Below the pieces are notes generated by a model that did not search any database, had not been told where the DNA came from, and saw nothing but the letters and a program-made list of their open reading frames with translations. Of a stretch of 64,000 nucleotides of DNA, positions 34,035 to 43,525 are shown one piece after another. The first letter of the stretch is position 1, and every line of letters begins with the position of its first letter. The translations under genes and the position numbers were made by a program. The stretch is from Paludibacterium yongneupense DSM 18731 (GTDB taxonomy: Bacteria > Pseudomonadota > Gammaproteobacteria > Burkholderiales > Chromobacteriaceae): assembly GCF_000422925.1 (NCBI RefSeq), contig NZ_KE383957.1, forward strand, positions 141,787 through 205,786, written 5' to 3'.

Positions 34035-36416
34035 TCAGCCCGCAACGCCGGCGCGGCCTCGCCAGCGCCGCAGCAGCAGCGAGTTGCTGACGACCGATAC
34101 CGAACTCATGGCCATGGCGGCGCCGGCGACGACGGGGTTGAGCATGCCGAGCGCGGCAAGCGGAATGCCGAAAATATTGTAGATGAAGGCAAAGAACAGG
34201 TTCTGGCGGATCTTGGACAGCGTTGCGCGCGATAGGGCGATCGCATCGCACACGGCCAGCAGATCGCTATGCATGATGGTGACGTCGGCGGTCTCTATCG
34301 CGACGTGGCTGCCGGCGCCCATCGCAAAGCCGACATCGGCGGCGGCGAGCGCCGGCGCATCGTTCACGCCGTCGCCGACCATGGCCACATGGCGTCCTTC
34401 CTGTTTCAATTCCCGTACAAAGGCGGCCTTGTCCTGCGGCAATACCTGGGCACGGTAGCGCTCGATGCCGGCCAGTCCCGCGATGACGGAGGCGGTGGCC
34501 GGATTGTCTCCGGTCATCATCACGACCTCGACCCCGCTCTGGCGCAGGCGTTCGACCGCGAGGCGGGAGCTCGGCCGGATGGCATCGGCAATCGCGATCA
34601 ATCCGACCTGCCTGTCGTCGACCGACACGGCCGCCAGCGTGCGGCCCAGCATGGCCTGCTCGCCGATTCGCGCTTCGTCGGCCGCGCCCACTGGTCCCGC
34701 CCAGGACGGAGAGCCGACGCGGACACGACTGTCCCCGATGCGACCGCTGATGCCCCGTCCCGGTTCCGTGCCGAAATCCTCCACCGCTAGCAGCGTCTCG
34801 CCGGCCTCCTGGCATGCGCGCAGGATGGCGCGCGCCAACGGGTGCTCCGAACCTTGCTCCAGGCTGGCTGCCAGTTGCAGGATCCGGCCGACCGGCAAGT
34901 CGGCGCACGGGACGATCTGCTGGACGGCAGGCTGGCCCAGGGTCAGGGTGCCGGTCTTGTCGACGACCAGTACATCGATTTTTTCGGCGTGCTCCAGGGC
35001 CGCGGCATTGCGAAAAAGAATGCCGTGCTGCGCGCCGCGGCCGATGCCGACCATGACCGCCGTCGGTGTGGCGAGCCCGAGCGCGCACGGGCAGGCGATG
35101 ACCAACACGGCGATCGCATTGATCAGACTGCTGGCGACGCCCGTGCCCAGCGCGACGCTCAACGCGAAGGTCAGTACGGCGATGGAGACCACGGCCGGAA
35201 CGAAAACGCCGGCTATCCGGTCTGCCAGACGCTGGATAGGCGCTTTGGAACCCTGCGCTGCCGAGACCAGCCGGACGATCTCCGCCAGCTGGGTCTGGCC
35301 GCCGACGCTGGTCGCACGACACTTGAGCGTCCCGTCCTGCACGTTGGTCGCGGCGTAGACGCGATCGCCCTCGGCTTTTTCCACTGGCAGGCTTTCCCCG
35401 GTCAACATGCTTTCATCGACCGCCGCCCGTCCGGCGATGACCTCGCCATCGACCGGAATCGCCTCGCCATGCGGAACGATGACGATGTCGCCGGTTTTCA
35501 GCTCGGTGATCGGCACTTCTCGCAGCTCGCCCTCCACTTCGACACGCGCGCTGCGCGGTTGCAGCTTGAGCAGCTCGGCGATCGCACTTGAGGTCTTGCC
35601 CTTCGCGCGCGACTCCAGCCACTTGCCGAGGATGACCAGGGTGATGATGGCGGCGCTGGCTTCGAAGTAAACGTGGCGTTCGCTCCAGCCGAACATCGTG
35701 ACCACGCTGCTCAGGCCGTAGGCCGTCGTGGTGCCCAGTGCCACCAGTACGTCCATATTGGCGGCTCCGCCGCGCAGGCTGTGCCAGGCGCCCTTGTAAA
35801 AGCGGCGGCCGAACCAGAATTGCACCGGCGTAGCCAATAGCCATTGCAGAGCGCGCGGCAAGAATTCGCCATGCCCGCCACTCATCATCGCGACCATCTC
35901 GGCCAGCAGCGGCAGGGTCAGCAAGGCCGACAGCACGAACTGGGTACGGTCGCTGTGCATTTGGGCGGCTCTTTCCTCGCCCCGGTCGATGGCATCGGTC
36001 TGAAGCCGCGCGCCATAGCCTGCTTTCTCCACGGCGGCGATCAGCGTGTCGGCGTCTAGCATTCCGGCCGGAAAACGGATCTCTGCTACCTCCGTCGCAA
36101 CGTTCACGCTAGCTGTGGCGCCGGGCTGCCGGTTCAGGACTTTCTCGATGCGCGCCGCGCAAGCTGCGCAGCTCATGCCTGACAGCGACAGGCGTATCGT
36201 GCTCTCCGGCACGGTGAAGCCGGTTTTGCGAACGGTAGCGAGCAGTTCGGTCAGCGATGTCTGCTCCAGATCCACATGGATCAGCGCGCTCTCACTGGCA
36301 AAGTTGACGCTCGCACTGACGCCTGCCCTTTTGTTCAGCTGTTTCTCGATGCGGCTGGCGCAGGCGGCGCAGGTCATGCCTCCGATGGGGAGGCTGAGGT
36401 CGATGTGCTTGTCCAT
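34035..36416 (-). CDS. copA: Copper-exporting P1B-type ATPase
   Basis: A 793-residue Cu(I) efflux pump. Two N-terminal heavy-metal domains carry [13 protein letters not shown] (about residue 13) and [13 protein letters not shown] (about 79). The membrane metal site is CPC in [13 protein letters not shown], the phosphorylation motif is DKTGTLTLG, and the hinge is [23 protein letters not shown]-terminal transmembrane residues NxxxxxxxP and [17 protein letters not shown] fit subgroup 1B-1. It is a single-gene unit, convergent with the TPM genes, and preceded by a CsoR-like operator, so copper induction is likely. Confidence 0.95.
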   Translation of the reverse strand: MDKHIDLSLPIGGMTCAACASRIEKQLNKRAGVSASVNFASESALIHVDLEQTSLTELLATVRKTGFTVPESTIRLSLSGMSCAACAARIEKVLNRQPGATASVNVATEVAEIRFPAGMLDADTLIAAVEKAGYGARLQTDAIDRGEERAAQMHSDRTQFVLSALLTLPLLAEMVAMMSGGHGEFLPRALQWLLATPVQFWFGRRFYKGAWHSLRGGAANMDVLVALGTTTAYGLSSVVTMFGWSERHVYFEASAAIITLVILGKWLESRAKGKTSSAIAELLKLQPRSARVEVEGELREVPITELKTGDIVIVPHGEAIPVDGEVIAGRAAVDESMLTGESLPVEKAEGDRVYAATNVQDGTLKCRATSVGGQTQLAEIVRLVSAAQGSKAPIQRLADRIAGVFVPAVVSIAVLTFALSVALGTGVASSLINAIAVLVIACPCALGLATPTAVMVGIGRGAQHGILFRNAAALEHAEKIDVLVVDKTGTLTLGQPAVQQIVPCADLPVGRILQLAASLEQGSEHPLARAILRACQEAGETLLAVEDFGTEPGRGISGRIGDSRVRVGSPSWAGPVGAADEARIGEQAMLGRTLAAVSVDDRQVGLIAIADAIRPSSRLAVERLRQSGVEVVMMTGDNPATASVIAGLAGIERYRAQVLPQDKAAFVRELKQEGRHVAMVGDGVNDAPALAAADVGFAMGAGSHVAIETADVTIMHSDLLAVCDAIALSRATLSKIRQNLFFAFIYNIFGIPLAALGMLNPVVAGAAMAMSSVSVVSNSLLLRRWRGRAGVAG

Positions 36417-36453
36417 GACGGGGTCCGCGAAGAAAACGATCTGGCGTTATCTT

Positions 36454-36470
36454 ATACCCTATGGGGGTAT
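36454..36470. promoter_or_regulatory. CsoR-type copper operator upstream of copA
   Basis: The 17-bp near-palindrome ATACCCTATGGGGGTAT lies 38 bases upstream of the copA start. It matches the TACCC-N-N-N-GGGGTAT arrangement bound by CsoR/RcnR-family repressors, which release DNA when they bind Cu(I). A TATAAGAT-like -10 overlaps its minus-strand end. No csoR gene is in the window. Confidence 0.65.
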
Positions 36471-36599
36471 GTGAGAAGTGATTTCTTCGGGAGAGAGGGA
36501 GCGGTGCGATGTGTCGCGTACAAGGCGGATGGTCGGGGGGCTGTGCTTTTGAGTGCGCATCGGAAGGCTGACGGGGGAGGAGAGTCGCCGCTATAGATC

Positions 36600-36660
36600 A
36601 ATTTGTGATTATAAAATCAATATTAATAACTTTGTCTAATATCAATACAGGCGTAATTTG
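36600..36660 (+). promoter_or_regulatory. AT-rich promoter region of the methionine salvage operon
   Basis: A sharp AT-rich block upstream of the ABC ATPase gene. It contains TAATAT at 36637-36642 as a possible -10 and two ATCAATA repeats 26 bases apart. The 9-mer TAATATCAA (36637-36645) also occurs at 44693-44701 upstream of the divergent-reading mtnA. Confidence 0.4.
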
Positions 36661-36688
36661 CAGGGATCAGCCAGCAGGAGCATCTGTC

Positions 36689-38242
36689 GTGCCTTTACCC
36701 ACAAGCCCGTCGATCAAGCACGATCGTTTCCGCGCAGCGGTGCTGGAAATCGATCGCGTCAGCAAGCGGTTCGGCGCGACGCAAGCACTCGCCGATGTCA
36801 GTCTGCGCGTCGATGCCGGCGAGGTCGTGGCCCTGATGGGAGCAAACGGCGCGGGCAAGTCCACCTTGGTGAAAATCATCGCCGGCGTGCAAGCCCCCGA
36901 CAGTGGCGGGGTCCGGCTCGATGGCCGGCCTTCGCCCTCGTCCTCGCCGCGCGCGGCTCTGTCCCGCGGCATAGTCACCGTGCATCAGGCGACCGAGCTG
37001 CTCGGCGTGCCGGAAATGACCGTTGCGGAAAACCTTCTGCTCGGGTGGCTGTGCCGCGGTGCGCTGCCGCTGGTGCCCGGACGGCGGCGTCTGTTGGCGG
37101 CTGCCCGTGATGTTGCGGCGCTGATCGGACTCGACTTGCCGCTGCACGCCCTGTTTGCCGATCTCTCGCCTGCGCAGCGGCAGCTGCTGGCGGTGGCACG
37201 GGCGCTGGCGGATGACGCCCGCGTGATCATTCTCGACGAGCCGACCGCCAGCGTGTCGGCGCGCGAAGCGGAACAGTTGTTCGAGGTCATTGCCCGGCTG
37301 AAGGCGCGCGGCGTGGGGGTGCTTTATATCTCGCACCGGCTGGGCGATTTGCGGCGTATCGCCGATCGGGCCGTGGTGCTGCGCAATGGCCGCGTGGTCG
37401 GGGACTATGCCTCCCCGCTCGATCTGGATGCGGCGGTGCGCGCGATGATAGGCCATGCGCCGGCAGCCCCGGCGCTGTCAGAGCGGCATGCCGATGCGCG
37501 GCGGGTACTCGAGATCCGGCAACTGACGCTGCGCGCAGGAGCGCAACCGATTTCTCTTGATCTGTGCGCGGGAGAGGTCGTGGCGATCACCGGTCCGCTC
37601 GGCGCCGGCAAAAGTCGGCTGTTGCGCACGCTGTTCGGAGCCGAGCCGCTGCGCGGCGGTTCGTTTGCGCTCGACGGCCGCGCCTGGCAACCGCGGTCTG
37701 TGGCCGCTGCCATCGCCAGCGGCGTGTTCATGGCCGGAGAGGATCGCTGGCGCAGCAGTTTTCTGCCCGCCGACACGCTAGGCGCGCGCATCGCGGATGT
37801 GATCGCACTGCCGCATCTGCGCCGCCTGTTTCCTCGTGGCAGCTACTCCCGCTCCGGGATCGATGCCATTGCCGCCGCCGAGATCGAAAGGCTGGGCATC
37901 CGCTGCCAGGGGCCGGATGCGACCCCCGATCAGCTCTCGGGTGGCAATCAGCAGAAGGTGGTTCTTGCCCGCTGGCAGAGCCAGCCCTGCCGCGTACTGC
38001 TGCTGGATGAACCGTTTCAGGGGGTGGACGTCGGCGCGCGCGCCGACCTCATCGCCGCCATCCGTTCCCGTCGCGATACGGCTACCCTGGTCGCGGTCAG
38101 CGATCGCGAGGAGGCGCTGGAAGTCGCCGATCGCCTGTTTGTGATGCGGGAACATCGATTGACCGAACTGAGGGTGCGGCGCGAAGGCGAAAGCGTGCTG
38201 GCTGCCCTGCACGCTCTGGAATCCAGCGAGGACTTCGTATGA
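36689..38242 (+). CDS. Sugar-type ABC transporter ATPase (RbsA-like), probable methylthioribose importer
   Basis: A 517-residue protein with two ATPase domains. The start is taken as GTG at 36689, because AGGAG lies 8 bases before it and homology begins shortly after. The first domain has Walker A GANGAGKST and LSPAQRQLL; the second has GPLGAGKSR and signature LSGGNQQKV. The layout is that of ribose/carbohydrate uptake (CUT2) importers. It overlaps the permease by ATGA and heads the mtn operon, so the substrate is inferred to be 5-methylthioribose or a related sugar. Confidence 0.9.
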   Translation: MPLPTSPSIKHDRFRAAVLEIDRVSKRFGATQALADVSLRVDAGEVVALMGANGAGKSTLVKIIAGVQAPDSGGVRLDGRPSPSSSPRAALSRGIVTVHQATELLGVPEMTVAENLLLGWLCRGALPLVPGRRRLLAAARDVAALIGLDLPLHALFADLSPAQRQLLAVARALADDARVIILDEPTASVSAREAEQLFEVIARLKARGVGVLYISHRLGDLRRIADRAVVLRNGRVVGDYASPLDLDAAVRAMIGHAPAAPALSERHADARRVLEIRQLTLRAGAQPISLDLCAGEVVAITGPLGAGKSRLLRTLFGAEPLRGGSFALDGRAWQPRSVAAAIASGVFMAGEDRWRSSFLPADTLGARIADVIALPHLRRLFPRGSYSRSGIDAIAAAEIERLGIRCQGPDATPDQLSGGNQQKVVLARWQSQPCRVLLLDEPFQGVDVGARADLIAAIRSRRDTATLVAVSDREEALEVADRLFVMREHRLTELRVRREGESVLAALHALESSEDFV

Positions 38243-39258
38243 ACACCAGTCTGACCCTTTCCCCTATCCCGCGCTGGCGCGCGACCGCGCAGGCACTGCG
38301 CCGCTATGCGCTCTTCTTCCTGCTGGCGCTGATGCTGATGGTCTTCGGCGTGGCCGAGCCCGCGTTTCTGCGGCTGAACAATCTGCTGAGCATCTTGCAG
38401 TCGACGGCGGTCGACGCGCTGCTGGGGCTGGCGGTAACCATTGCCCTGATCGGCGGCGGCTTCGATCTGTCCATCGGAGCGGTGGCCGCGCTTTCGTTGA
38501 TGATCAGCAGCTACGCGATGGTGGTGCTCGGGCTCGGAGCCGCCGCCAGCGTGGCGCTGGCGCTGCTGGCGGGGGCGCTGGTCGGCGCTTTCAACGGGCT
38601 GCTGGTGTTCCGTCTGCGGATACCGGACATGCTGGCGACGTTGGGCACCCTGTTTCTGCTCGGCGGTCTGCAACTGCTGCCCAGTGCGGGCCGTTCGATC
38701 ACGCCCGGCTTGATTCTTCCCGACGGCAGTTCGGCCAACGGCAGCTTTGCCCCGGCTTTTCTCGCCATCGGCCGCAGCGAGTGGCAGGGGGTTCCGCTGC
38801 CGGTACTGATCGTGGGTTTGCTCGCCTGGCTCGCCTGGTTTGTTACCGAGCGTACGCGCTGGGGGCGCGTGCTGTGCGCCACCGGCGGCAATGAAGCCGC
38901 CGCCCGCCTGGCCGGTGCGCCCACCGTGCGCTATCGCCTGATCGCCTATATCGCATCCGGGCTGCTGGCGGCACTCGGGGGGGTGATCATCGCCGCCCGT
39001 GTCGGTCGCGGCGACGTCTCGGGCGGAAACGGTTTGCTGCTCGACAGCGTGGCGGCGGCGCTGATCGGATTTGCCGTGCTTGAAGCGCGCCGGCCCAATG
39101 TCGTCGGAACCGTCGTCGGCGCCGTGTTCGTCGGAGTGCTGCTCAACGGCCTGACCATGCTGAATGTCTCGTTTTATAGCCAGGACCTGATCAAGGGACT
39201 GGTACTCGTCGTCGCGCTGGGCCTGACTTTCGGCCCGGGCCGCGCACATCGTCTCTGA
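38239..39258 (+). CDS. CUT2-type ABC permease (RbsC-like)
   Basis: A 339-residue permease with about nine hydrophobic segments. CUT2 features include LLSILQSTAVDALLGLAVTIALIGGGFDLSIGA near residues 48-80 and the ATGGNEAAARLAGAPTVRYR loop. It pairs with the preceding double ATPase and the following binding protein. The first codons overlap the ATPase stop (ATGA). Confidence 0.9.
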   Translation: MNTSLTLSPIPRWRATAQALRRYALFFLLALMLMVFGVAEPAFLRLNNLLSILQSTAVDALLGLAVTIALIGGGFDLSIGAVAALSLMISSYAMVVLGLGAAASVALALLAGALVGAFNGLLVFRLRIPDMLATLGTLFLLGGLQLLPSAGRSITPGLILPDGSSANGSFAPAFLAIGRSEWQGVPLPVLIVGLLAWLAWFVTERTRWGRVLCATGGNEAAARLAGAPTVRYRLIAYIASGLLAALGGVIIAARVGRGDVSGGNGLLLDSVAAALIGFAVLEARRPNVVGTVVGAVFVGVLLNGLTMLNVSFYSQDLIKGLVLVVALGLTFGPGRAHRL

Positions 39259-39280
39259 AAAGCCGGATCGAGGAGTTCTC

Positions 39281-40339
39281 ATGCTTACATCTGCTTTATC
39301 GCCTGCCTGGCGCCGCATTGCGGTCGGCGTCGGCCTGTTCGCGGCCTTCGCGTCGGCGGCGGCCGCCTCCGGGATCAAGGGCGCGCCGCCGCCGTTCGAC
39401 AAGGGCGGGGTCAAGATCGCCTTGATCAACTATCTGTCGGCCGGCGATTTTTTTCAGGCGTATGAAGGCGGTGCGCAACGACAGGCGCGCGCCCTCGGCA
39501 TCGACTTGCGTGTCTTTCCCGGCAAGCAGGACGCGGCACTGCAGCGCGATCAAATCGAACAGGCGATCAATCTGGGTGTGAAAGGCATCATCGTCAATCA
39601 CGGTTTGCCCGAGTCGTTGAAAGATGTGGTGCAGAAGGCCGTCAATGCCGGCATCAAAGTCGTGGCCTTCGACGTCGATCTCGATCAGGCGCAGATCCCC
39701 CAGATCGAGCAAAGCGACAAGGATCTTGCATCGTCGTTGCTGAATCTGGCGATCAAGCAGAACGGGCGCGCGTTCAAGGCCGCTTATGTCTATGTGCCCG
39801 GTTTTGCGCCGCTGGACCGGCGCGACGCGGTCTGGCAGAGCGTGAAGAAGTCCACGCCCGGCATCGTCGAAAAAGCGCGCTGGGGCACCGTCGACAATCC
39901 GATCGCCACTTCGGTGGCGGCGCAGGCGCTTGCCGCCTTGCGCGCCCATCCCGATATCAGCGTGGTATTCGCTCCCTACGACGAATTTGCCCGCGGTACC
40001 AAACTCGCTGCCAGCGAATTGGGCATCGGGCGCAAGCTGAAGATTTATAGCGCCGACATCTCGACATCGGATATTCGCGAAATCCGGGAGGCGGGCAGTC
40101 CCTGGGTCGCTACCGCCGCCACCAACCCCGCCGTGGTGGGGGCCGTGTCGGTGCGCGCACTGGCGCTCTCTATAGCCGGTATCAATCCTGGTCGTCATAT
40201 CGCGGTCAAACCGACCCTGATTACGCGTGCCGATCTGGATCGCCTCGATATCAAGACGGTTGAGGAGCTATCGGCCAGACTGCCGGCCTTCGGCACCAGC
40301 GACGCCGCGCGTGCGGCGTGGATTCCTGTCACGCATTGA
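39281..40339 (+). CDS. Periplasmic sugar-binding protein of the mtn-linked importer
   Basis: A 352-residue class I binding protein with a signal peptide (SPAWRRIAVGVGLFAAFASAAAAS). The mature part shows the type 1 periplasmic-binding fold: FQAYEGGAQRQARALGIDL, NLGVKGIIVNHGLPESLKDVVQKAVNAGIKVVAFDVD, and a late DISTSDIREIREAGSPWVATAATNP. It sits 22 bases after the permease and 10 before mtnK, so it should bind the sugar that mtnK phosphorylates. Confidence 0.9.
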   Translation: MLTSALSPAWRRIAVGVGLFAAFASAAAASGIKGAPPPFDKGGVKIALINYLSAGDFFQAYEGGAQRQARALGIDLRVFPGKQDAALQRDQIEQAINLGVKGIIVNHGLPESLKDVVQKAVNAGIKVVAFDVDLDQAQIPQIEQSDKDLASSLLNLAIKQNGRAFKAAYVYVPGFAPLDRRDAVWQSVKKSTPGIVEKARWGTVDNPIATSVAAQALAALRAHPDISVVFAPYDEFARGTKLAASELGIGRKLKIYSADISTSDIREIREAGSPWVATAATNPAVVGAVSVRALALSIAGINPGRHIAVKPTLITRADLDRLDIKTVEELSARLPAFGTSDAARAAWIPVTH

Positions 40340-40349
40340 GGGGAAAGAC

Positions 40350-41636
40350 ATGGGCATCGAGATCCCTGCGGGCTATCGTCCGCTGGACGATGATAGTCTG
40401 CGCCGCTGGTTGAGCGGGGTCGCCGTACTGGCAGAGCGCCTGGGCGGACCGAGCGCAGACTGGACGGTGGAGGAGGTCGGCGACGGCAATCTGAACCTGG
40501 TGTTTCTGGTTCGCGGTGCGACCGGCGGGGTCTGCGTGAAGCAATCGCTGCCCTATGTCCGCGTTGTCGGCGAGAGCTGGCCGATGCCGCTGGAGAGGAC
40601 GTTTTTCGAAGCGTGCCATCTGTCCGAGACGGCCGCCCATGTCGGCCGTCTCGCGCCGGCGCTGCTGCACTACGATGCGACCTTGTTCGTGCTGGTCGAG
40701 GAGCTGCTTGAGCCGCATCGGGTGCTGCGCGGCGCATTGATCGCCGGGGTGCGCTACCCCGATGCCGCGCGTGCGGTGGCGGAATATGTCGCGAAGAACG
40801 GTGTGCTGAGTTCGGTGCTGGCGCAACCGTTCGAAAAGGTATTCGACCGCGCGGCCGTGTTTGCTGCCAATCAGGCGCTGACTCGTGTCACCACCGAGCT
40901 GGTGTTCGCCGACCCCTATCGCGAGCAGGCCCGCAATCGCTGGTCCAGTCCGCAACTGGACGATGCGGCGGCCTCCATCCGGCACGACGCACGGCTCAAG
41001 CTGGCGGTGGCGCGACTCGGACAGGCGTTTCTGACCCGGCATGATGCCTTGCTGCACGGTGATCTGCATACCGGCTCGGTCATGGTCTCTGCGAGCGATA
41101 CCCGGGTCATCGATCCCGAGTTCGCCCGTTACGGGCCGCTTGGCTTCGATCTCGGCAACTTCGTCGCCAATCTGCTGACCGCCTATTTTTCCCAGCCCGG
41201 ACACGAGACCCGCGCTGGCGAACGCACGGATTACGGGGAATGGATATTGGCGCAAATCGATTTGTTCTGGCGTCATTTCGTGCTGCGCTACCAGCAGTTG
41301 TGGCGAGAGCAGACGGAGGGGGACGCGTATCCGGTGACGCTGTTCGAAGAGGCGGACGGACAGCGGGCCTTGCAAGACGAACGGCAGCGCGCCGTCGCCG
41401 CCTTGCTGGACGATACGCTGGGCTTCGCCGGCGCGGAAATCATCCGCCGCATCCTGGGCTTTGCGCATAACCGCGAATTCGAGGCCATCCCCGATCCGGA
41501 TGTGCGTGCACGGCTGGAGCGGCGCGCTCTGCAACTCGCGCGGCGCCTTCTGCTGGAAAAGGAGCGCTTCGGCTCGATCGAGGCCGTTCTTGCCGCGGCG
41601 CGGGCGGTGTCCGAGTACGAAGCGGAGGTGGCATGA
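40350..41636 (+). CDS. mtnK: 5-methylthioribose kinase
   Basis: A 428-residue kinase that phosphorylates methylthioribose at C1 with ATP, the entry to methionine salvage. Family marks are GDGNLNLVFLV near the nucleotide loop, CVKQSLPYVRVVGESWPM, the catalytic LLHGDLHTGSVMV and the metal-binding VIDPEFARYGP. The start at 40350 is supported by GAGGGG and by homology beginning at GIEIPAGYRPLDD. It overlaps mtnB by ATGA. Confidence 0.95.
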   Translation: MGIEIPAGYRPLDDDSLRRWLSGVAVLAERLGGPSADWTVEEVGDGNLNLVFLVRGATGGVCVKQSLPYVRVVGESWPMPLERTFFEACHLSETAAHVGRLAPALLHYDATLFVLVEELLEPHRVLRGALIAGVRYPDAARAVAEYVAKNGVLSSVLAQPFEKVFDRAAVFAANQALTRVTTELVFADPYREQARNRWSSPQLDDAAASIRHDARLKLAVARLGQAFLTRHDALLHGDLHTGSVMVSASDTRVIDPEFARYGPLGFDLGNFVANLLTAYFSQPGHETRAGERTDYGEWILAQIDLFWRHFVLRYQQLWREQTEGDAYPVTLFEEADGQRALQDERQRAVAALLDDTLGFAGAEIIRRILGFAHNREFEAIPDPDVRARLERRALQLARRLLLEKERFGSIEAVLAAARAVSEYEAEVA

Positions 41637-42283
41637 CGGTTCAGAGCGATAGCGGGCCCGAGGTGGAGCAGCTGATCGCTGCCGCGGGCGACGCGGCGCG
41701 GCGCGGATGGATTCCTGCGACATCGGGCAATTTTTCAGTCCGTATCGGCGAGCGCATCGCGATCACGCGCTCGGGCTGCGACAAGAGTGCGTTGCGCGTT
41801 CAGGATATGGCGCAGCTCGCACTTGACGACGCCCTGCCCGCCGGTGTGTCGGCCGAAGCCCCTTTGCACCTGGCACGTTACCGTGCCGATGCGGCGATCG
41901 GTGCGATCCTGCATGTGCATGCCGGCAGTGCGGCGCTGGTCTCGCGCCTGAGCGTGGCGCGCGGGCATCTGTTGCTGCACGGATGGGAGTTGCTGAAGGC
42001 TTTCAGCGGCATCGGCAGTCACGATGTGACCCTGCGCGTTCCGGTGTTCGCCAATGCGCAGGATACCGCCGCCCTAGCCCGGCAGATAGAGACCGAACTC
42101 GCGAGCGCGCATGCGACCCGCCTCGCGCCCGGCTATCTGCTGGCCGGCCACGGGCTGTATGCCTGGGGCCGGGATGTGGCCGAGGCGCGGCGCCATCTCG
42201 AGGCGTTCGATGCCTTGCTGACCCTGCAGTGGCAGTTCGATCACCAGACCCTGAATTCAGTAAGTGGAGATTATGTCGCATGA
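41633..42283 (+). CDS. mtnB: Methylthioribulose-1-phosphate dehydratase
   Basis: A 216-residue class II aldolase-fold dehydratase acting on methylthioribulose 1-phosphate. It has the zinc ligands H94 and H96 (LHVHAGS), a third His near residue 167 (LAGHGLYAWG), and the catalytic ATSGNFSVR region. It is flanked by mtnK and mtnD with 4-base overlaps on both sides. Confidence 0.94.
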   Translation: MTVQSDSGPEVEQLIAAAGDAARRGWIPATSGNFSVRIGERIAITRSGCDKSALRVQDMAQLALDDALPAGVSAEAPLHLARYRADAAIGAILHVHAGSAALVSRLSVARGHLLLHGWELLKAFSGIGSHDVTLRVPVFANAQDTAALARQIETELASAHATRLAPGYLLAGHGLYAWGRDVAEARRHLEAFDALLTLQWQFDHQTLNSVSGDYVA

Positions 42284-42843
42284 CTACACTCATTCGTTAC
42301 CGTGACGATGCCCCGCAGCAGGCATTGGAAAGCAGCACCGATGGAGCTGTCATCATCGAACGCCTGGCTGCGCTGGGCGTCGGCTTCGAGCGTTGGTCGA
42401 CCTCGCGCAGCCCCCTGCCGGCCGCGGCCAGTGCCGACGCCATTCTGGCGGCCTATGCCGCCGAGATCGCACGGCTGCGCGAGCAGGGCGGCTATACCAC
42501 CGCCGACGTGGTCCGGCTGACCCCCGACCACCCCGAGCGCGAAGCGCTGCGCGGCAAATTCATAGAAGAACACACCCATAGCGAAGATGAAGTGCGCTTC
42601 TTCGTCGAAGGCGGCGGCGCGTTTTATCTGCATATCGGCGATTCGGTCTATCAGTTGCTGTGCGAGCGCGGCGATCTGCTGCGCGTGCCTGCCAATGCCC
42701 GGCACTGGTTCGATATGGGGCCGCGGCCGCGGTTTACCGCGATTAGGCTGTTCACCGACCCCGCCGGCTGGGTCGGCCATTTTACCGGCGACGGTCTGTC
42801 CGCCCGCTTTCCGCGCTATGGCGAACCGTATGCCGGGGCTTGA
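42280..42843 (+). CDS. mtnD: Acireductone dioxygenase
   Basis: A 187-residue cupin that cleaves the acireductone. The metal used (Fe or Ni) decides whether the product is the methionine keto-acid precursor with formate, or the off-pathway CO-releasing reaction. Metal ligands are H98, H100, E104 (EEHTHSEDEVRFF) and H142 (RHWFDMG). It overlaps mtnB by four bases and mtnC by 14. The formate produced could feed the formate hydrogenlyase in this window; that link is only suggestive. Confidence 0.94.
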   Translation: MTTLIRYRDDAPQQALESSTDGAVIIERLAALGVGFERWSTSRSPLPAAASADAILAAYAAEIARLREQGGYTTADVVRLTPDHPEREALRGKFIEEHTHSEDEVRFFVEGGGAFYLHIGDSVYQLLCERGDLLRVPANARHWFDMGPRPRFTAIRLFTDPAGWVGHFTGDGLSARFPRYGEPYAGA

Positions 42844-43525
42844 GGCAACGGAGGGGCTGGCAGGGATCGTGCTGGATGTCGAGGGCACTGTCTGCGGCGT
42901 CGAGTTTGTACGCGAGATCCTGTTTCCGTATGCACGCCGTCATCTGGCCGCCTATCTCGATGATCATGCCGGCGAAACGCAACTGGAGGGAATCCTGGCC
43001 GAGACCCGTCAGCGGGCGGGGAGGCCGCTGACGCGGGATCAGACCCGAGACCAACTGCTGCAGTGGATGGCGGACGATCGCAAGCTTGCCCCGCTCAAAT
43101 CGCTGCAGGGGTTGATCTGGGAAGCCGGCTACCGTTCGGGCCAGTTGCTCGCGCCGCTCTATCCCGATGTGGCGCCGCTCTTGCGCGAATGGCGCTCGCG
43201 CGGACTGCGCCTCTATGTCTACTCCTCGGGGTCGGTCCATGCACAGCGCCTGTTTTTCGCGCATAGCACGCACGGCGATCTGAGCGCCATGTTCGACGGC
43301 TATTTCGACACCGGCGTCGGTGGCAAGCTCGACCCCGCTTCTTATGCCGCGATCGCCGAGCGGACCGGATTGGCGCCCGGGAGCCTGCTGTTCTTGTCCG
43401 ACCATGCGGGCGAGGTAGCGGCGGCGGCCGCGGCCGGTTGGCGTGCACTGCGGGTGGATCGTGGCGCGGCGTCCGTGGAGACGGACGCTGCGGCGATCCG
43501 CAGCTTCGACGAACTCAGCGTGTAG
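42830..43525 (+). CDS. mtnC: Enolase-phosphatase
   Basis: A 231-residue HAD-family bifunctional enolase-phosphatase. HAD motif I is LDVEGTVCGVEFV, motif II is VYSSGSVHAQRLFF, the Lys motif is GGKLDPASYAAI and motif IV is FLSDHAGEV. It starts within the end of mtnD. Its 3' end overlaps the convergent mtnA by 11 bases. Confidence 0.94.
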   Translation: MPGLEATEGLAGIVLDVEGTVCGVEFVREILFPYARRHLAAYLDDHAGETQLEGILAETRQRAGRPLTRDQTRDQLLQWMADDRKLAPLKSLQGLIWEAGYRSGQLLAPLYPDVAPLLREWRSRGLRLYVYSSGSVHAQRLFFAHSTHGDLSAMFDGYFDTGVGGKLDPASYAAIAERTGLAPGSLLFLSDHAGEVAAAAAAGWRALRVDRGAASVETDAAAIRSFDELSV

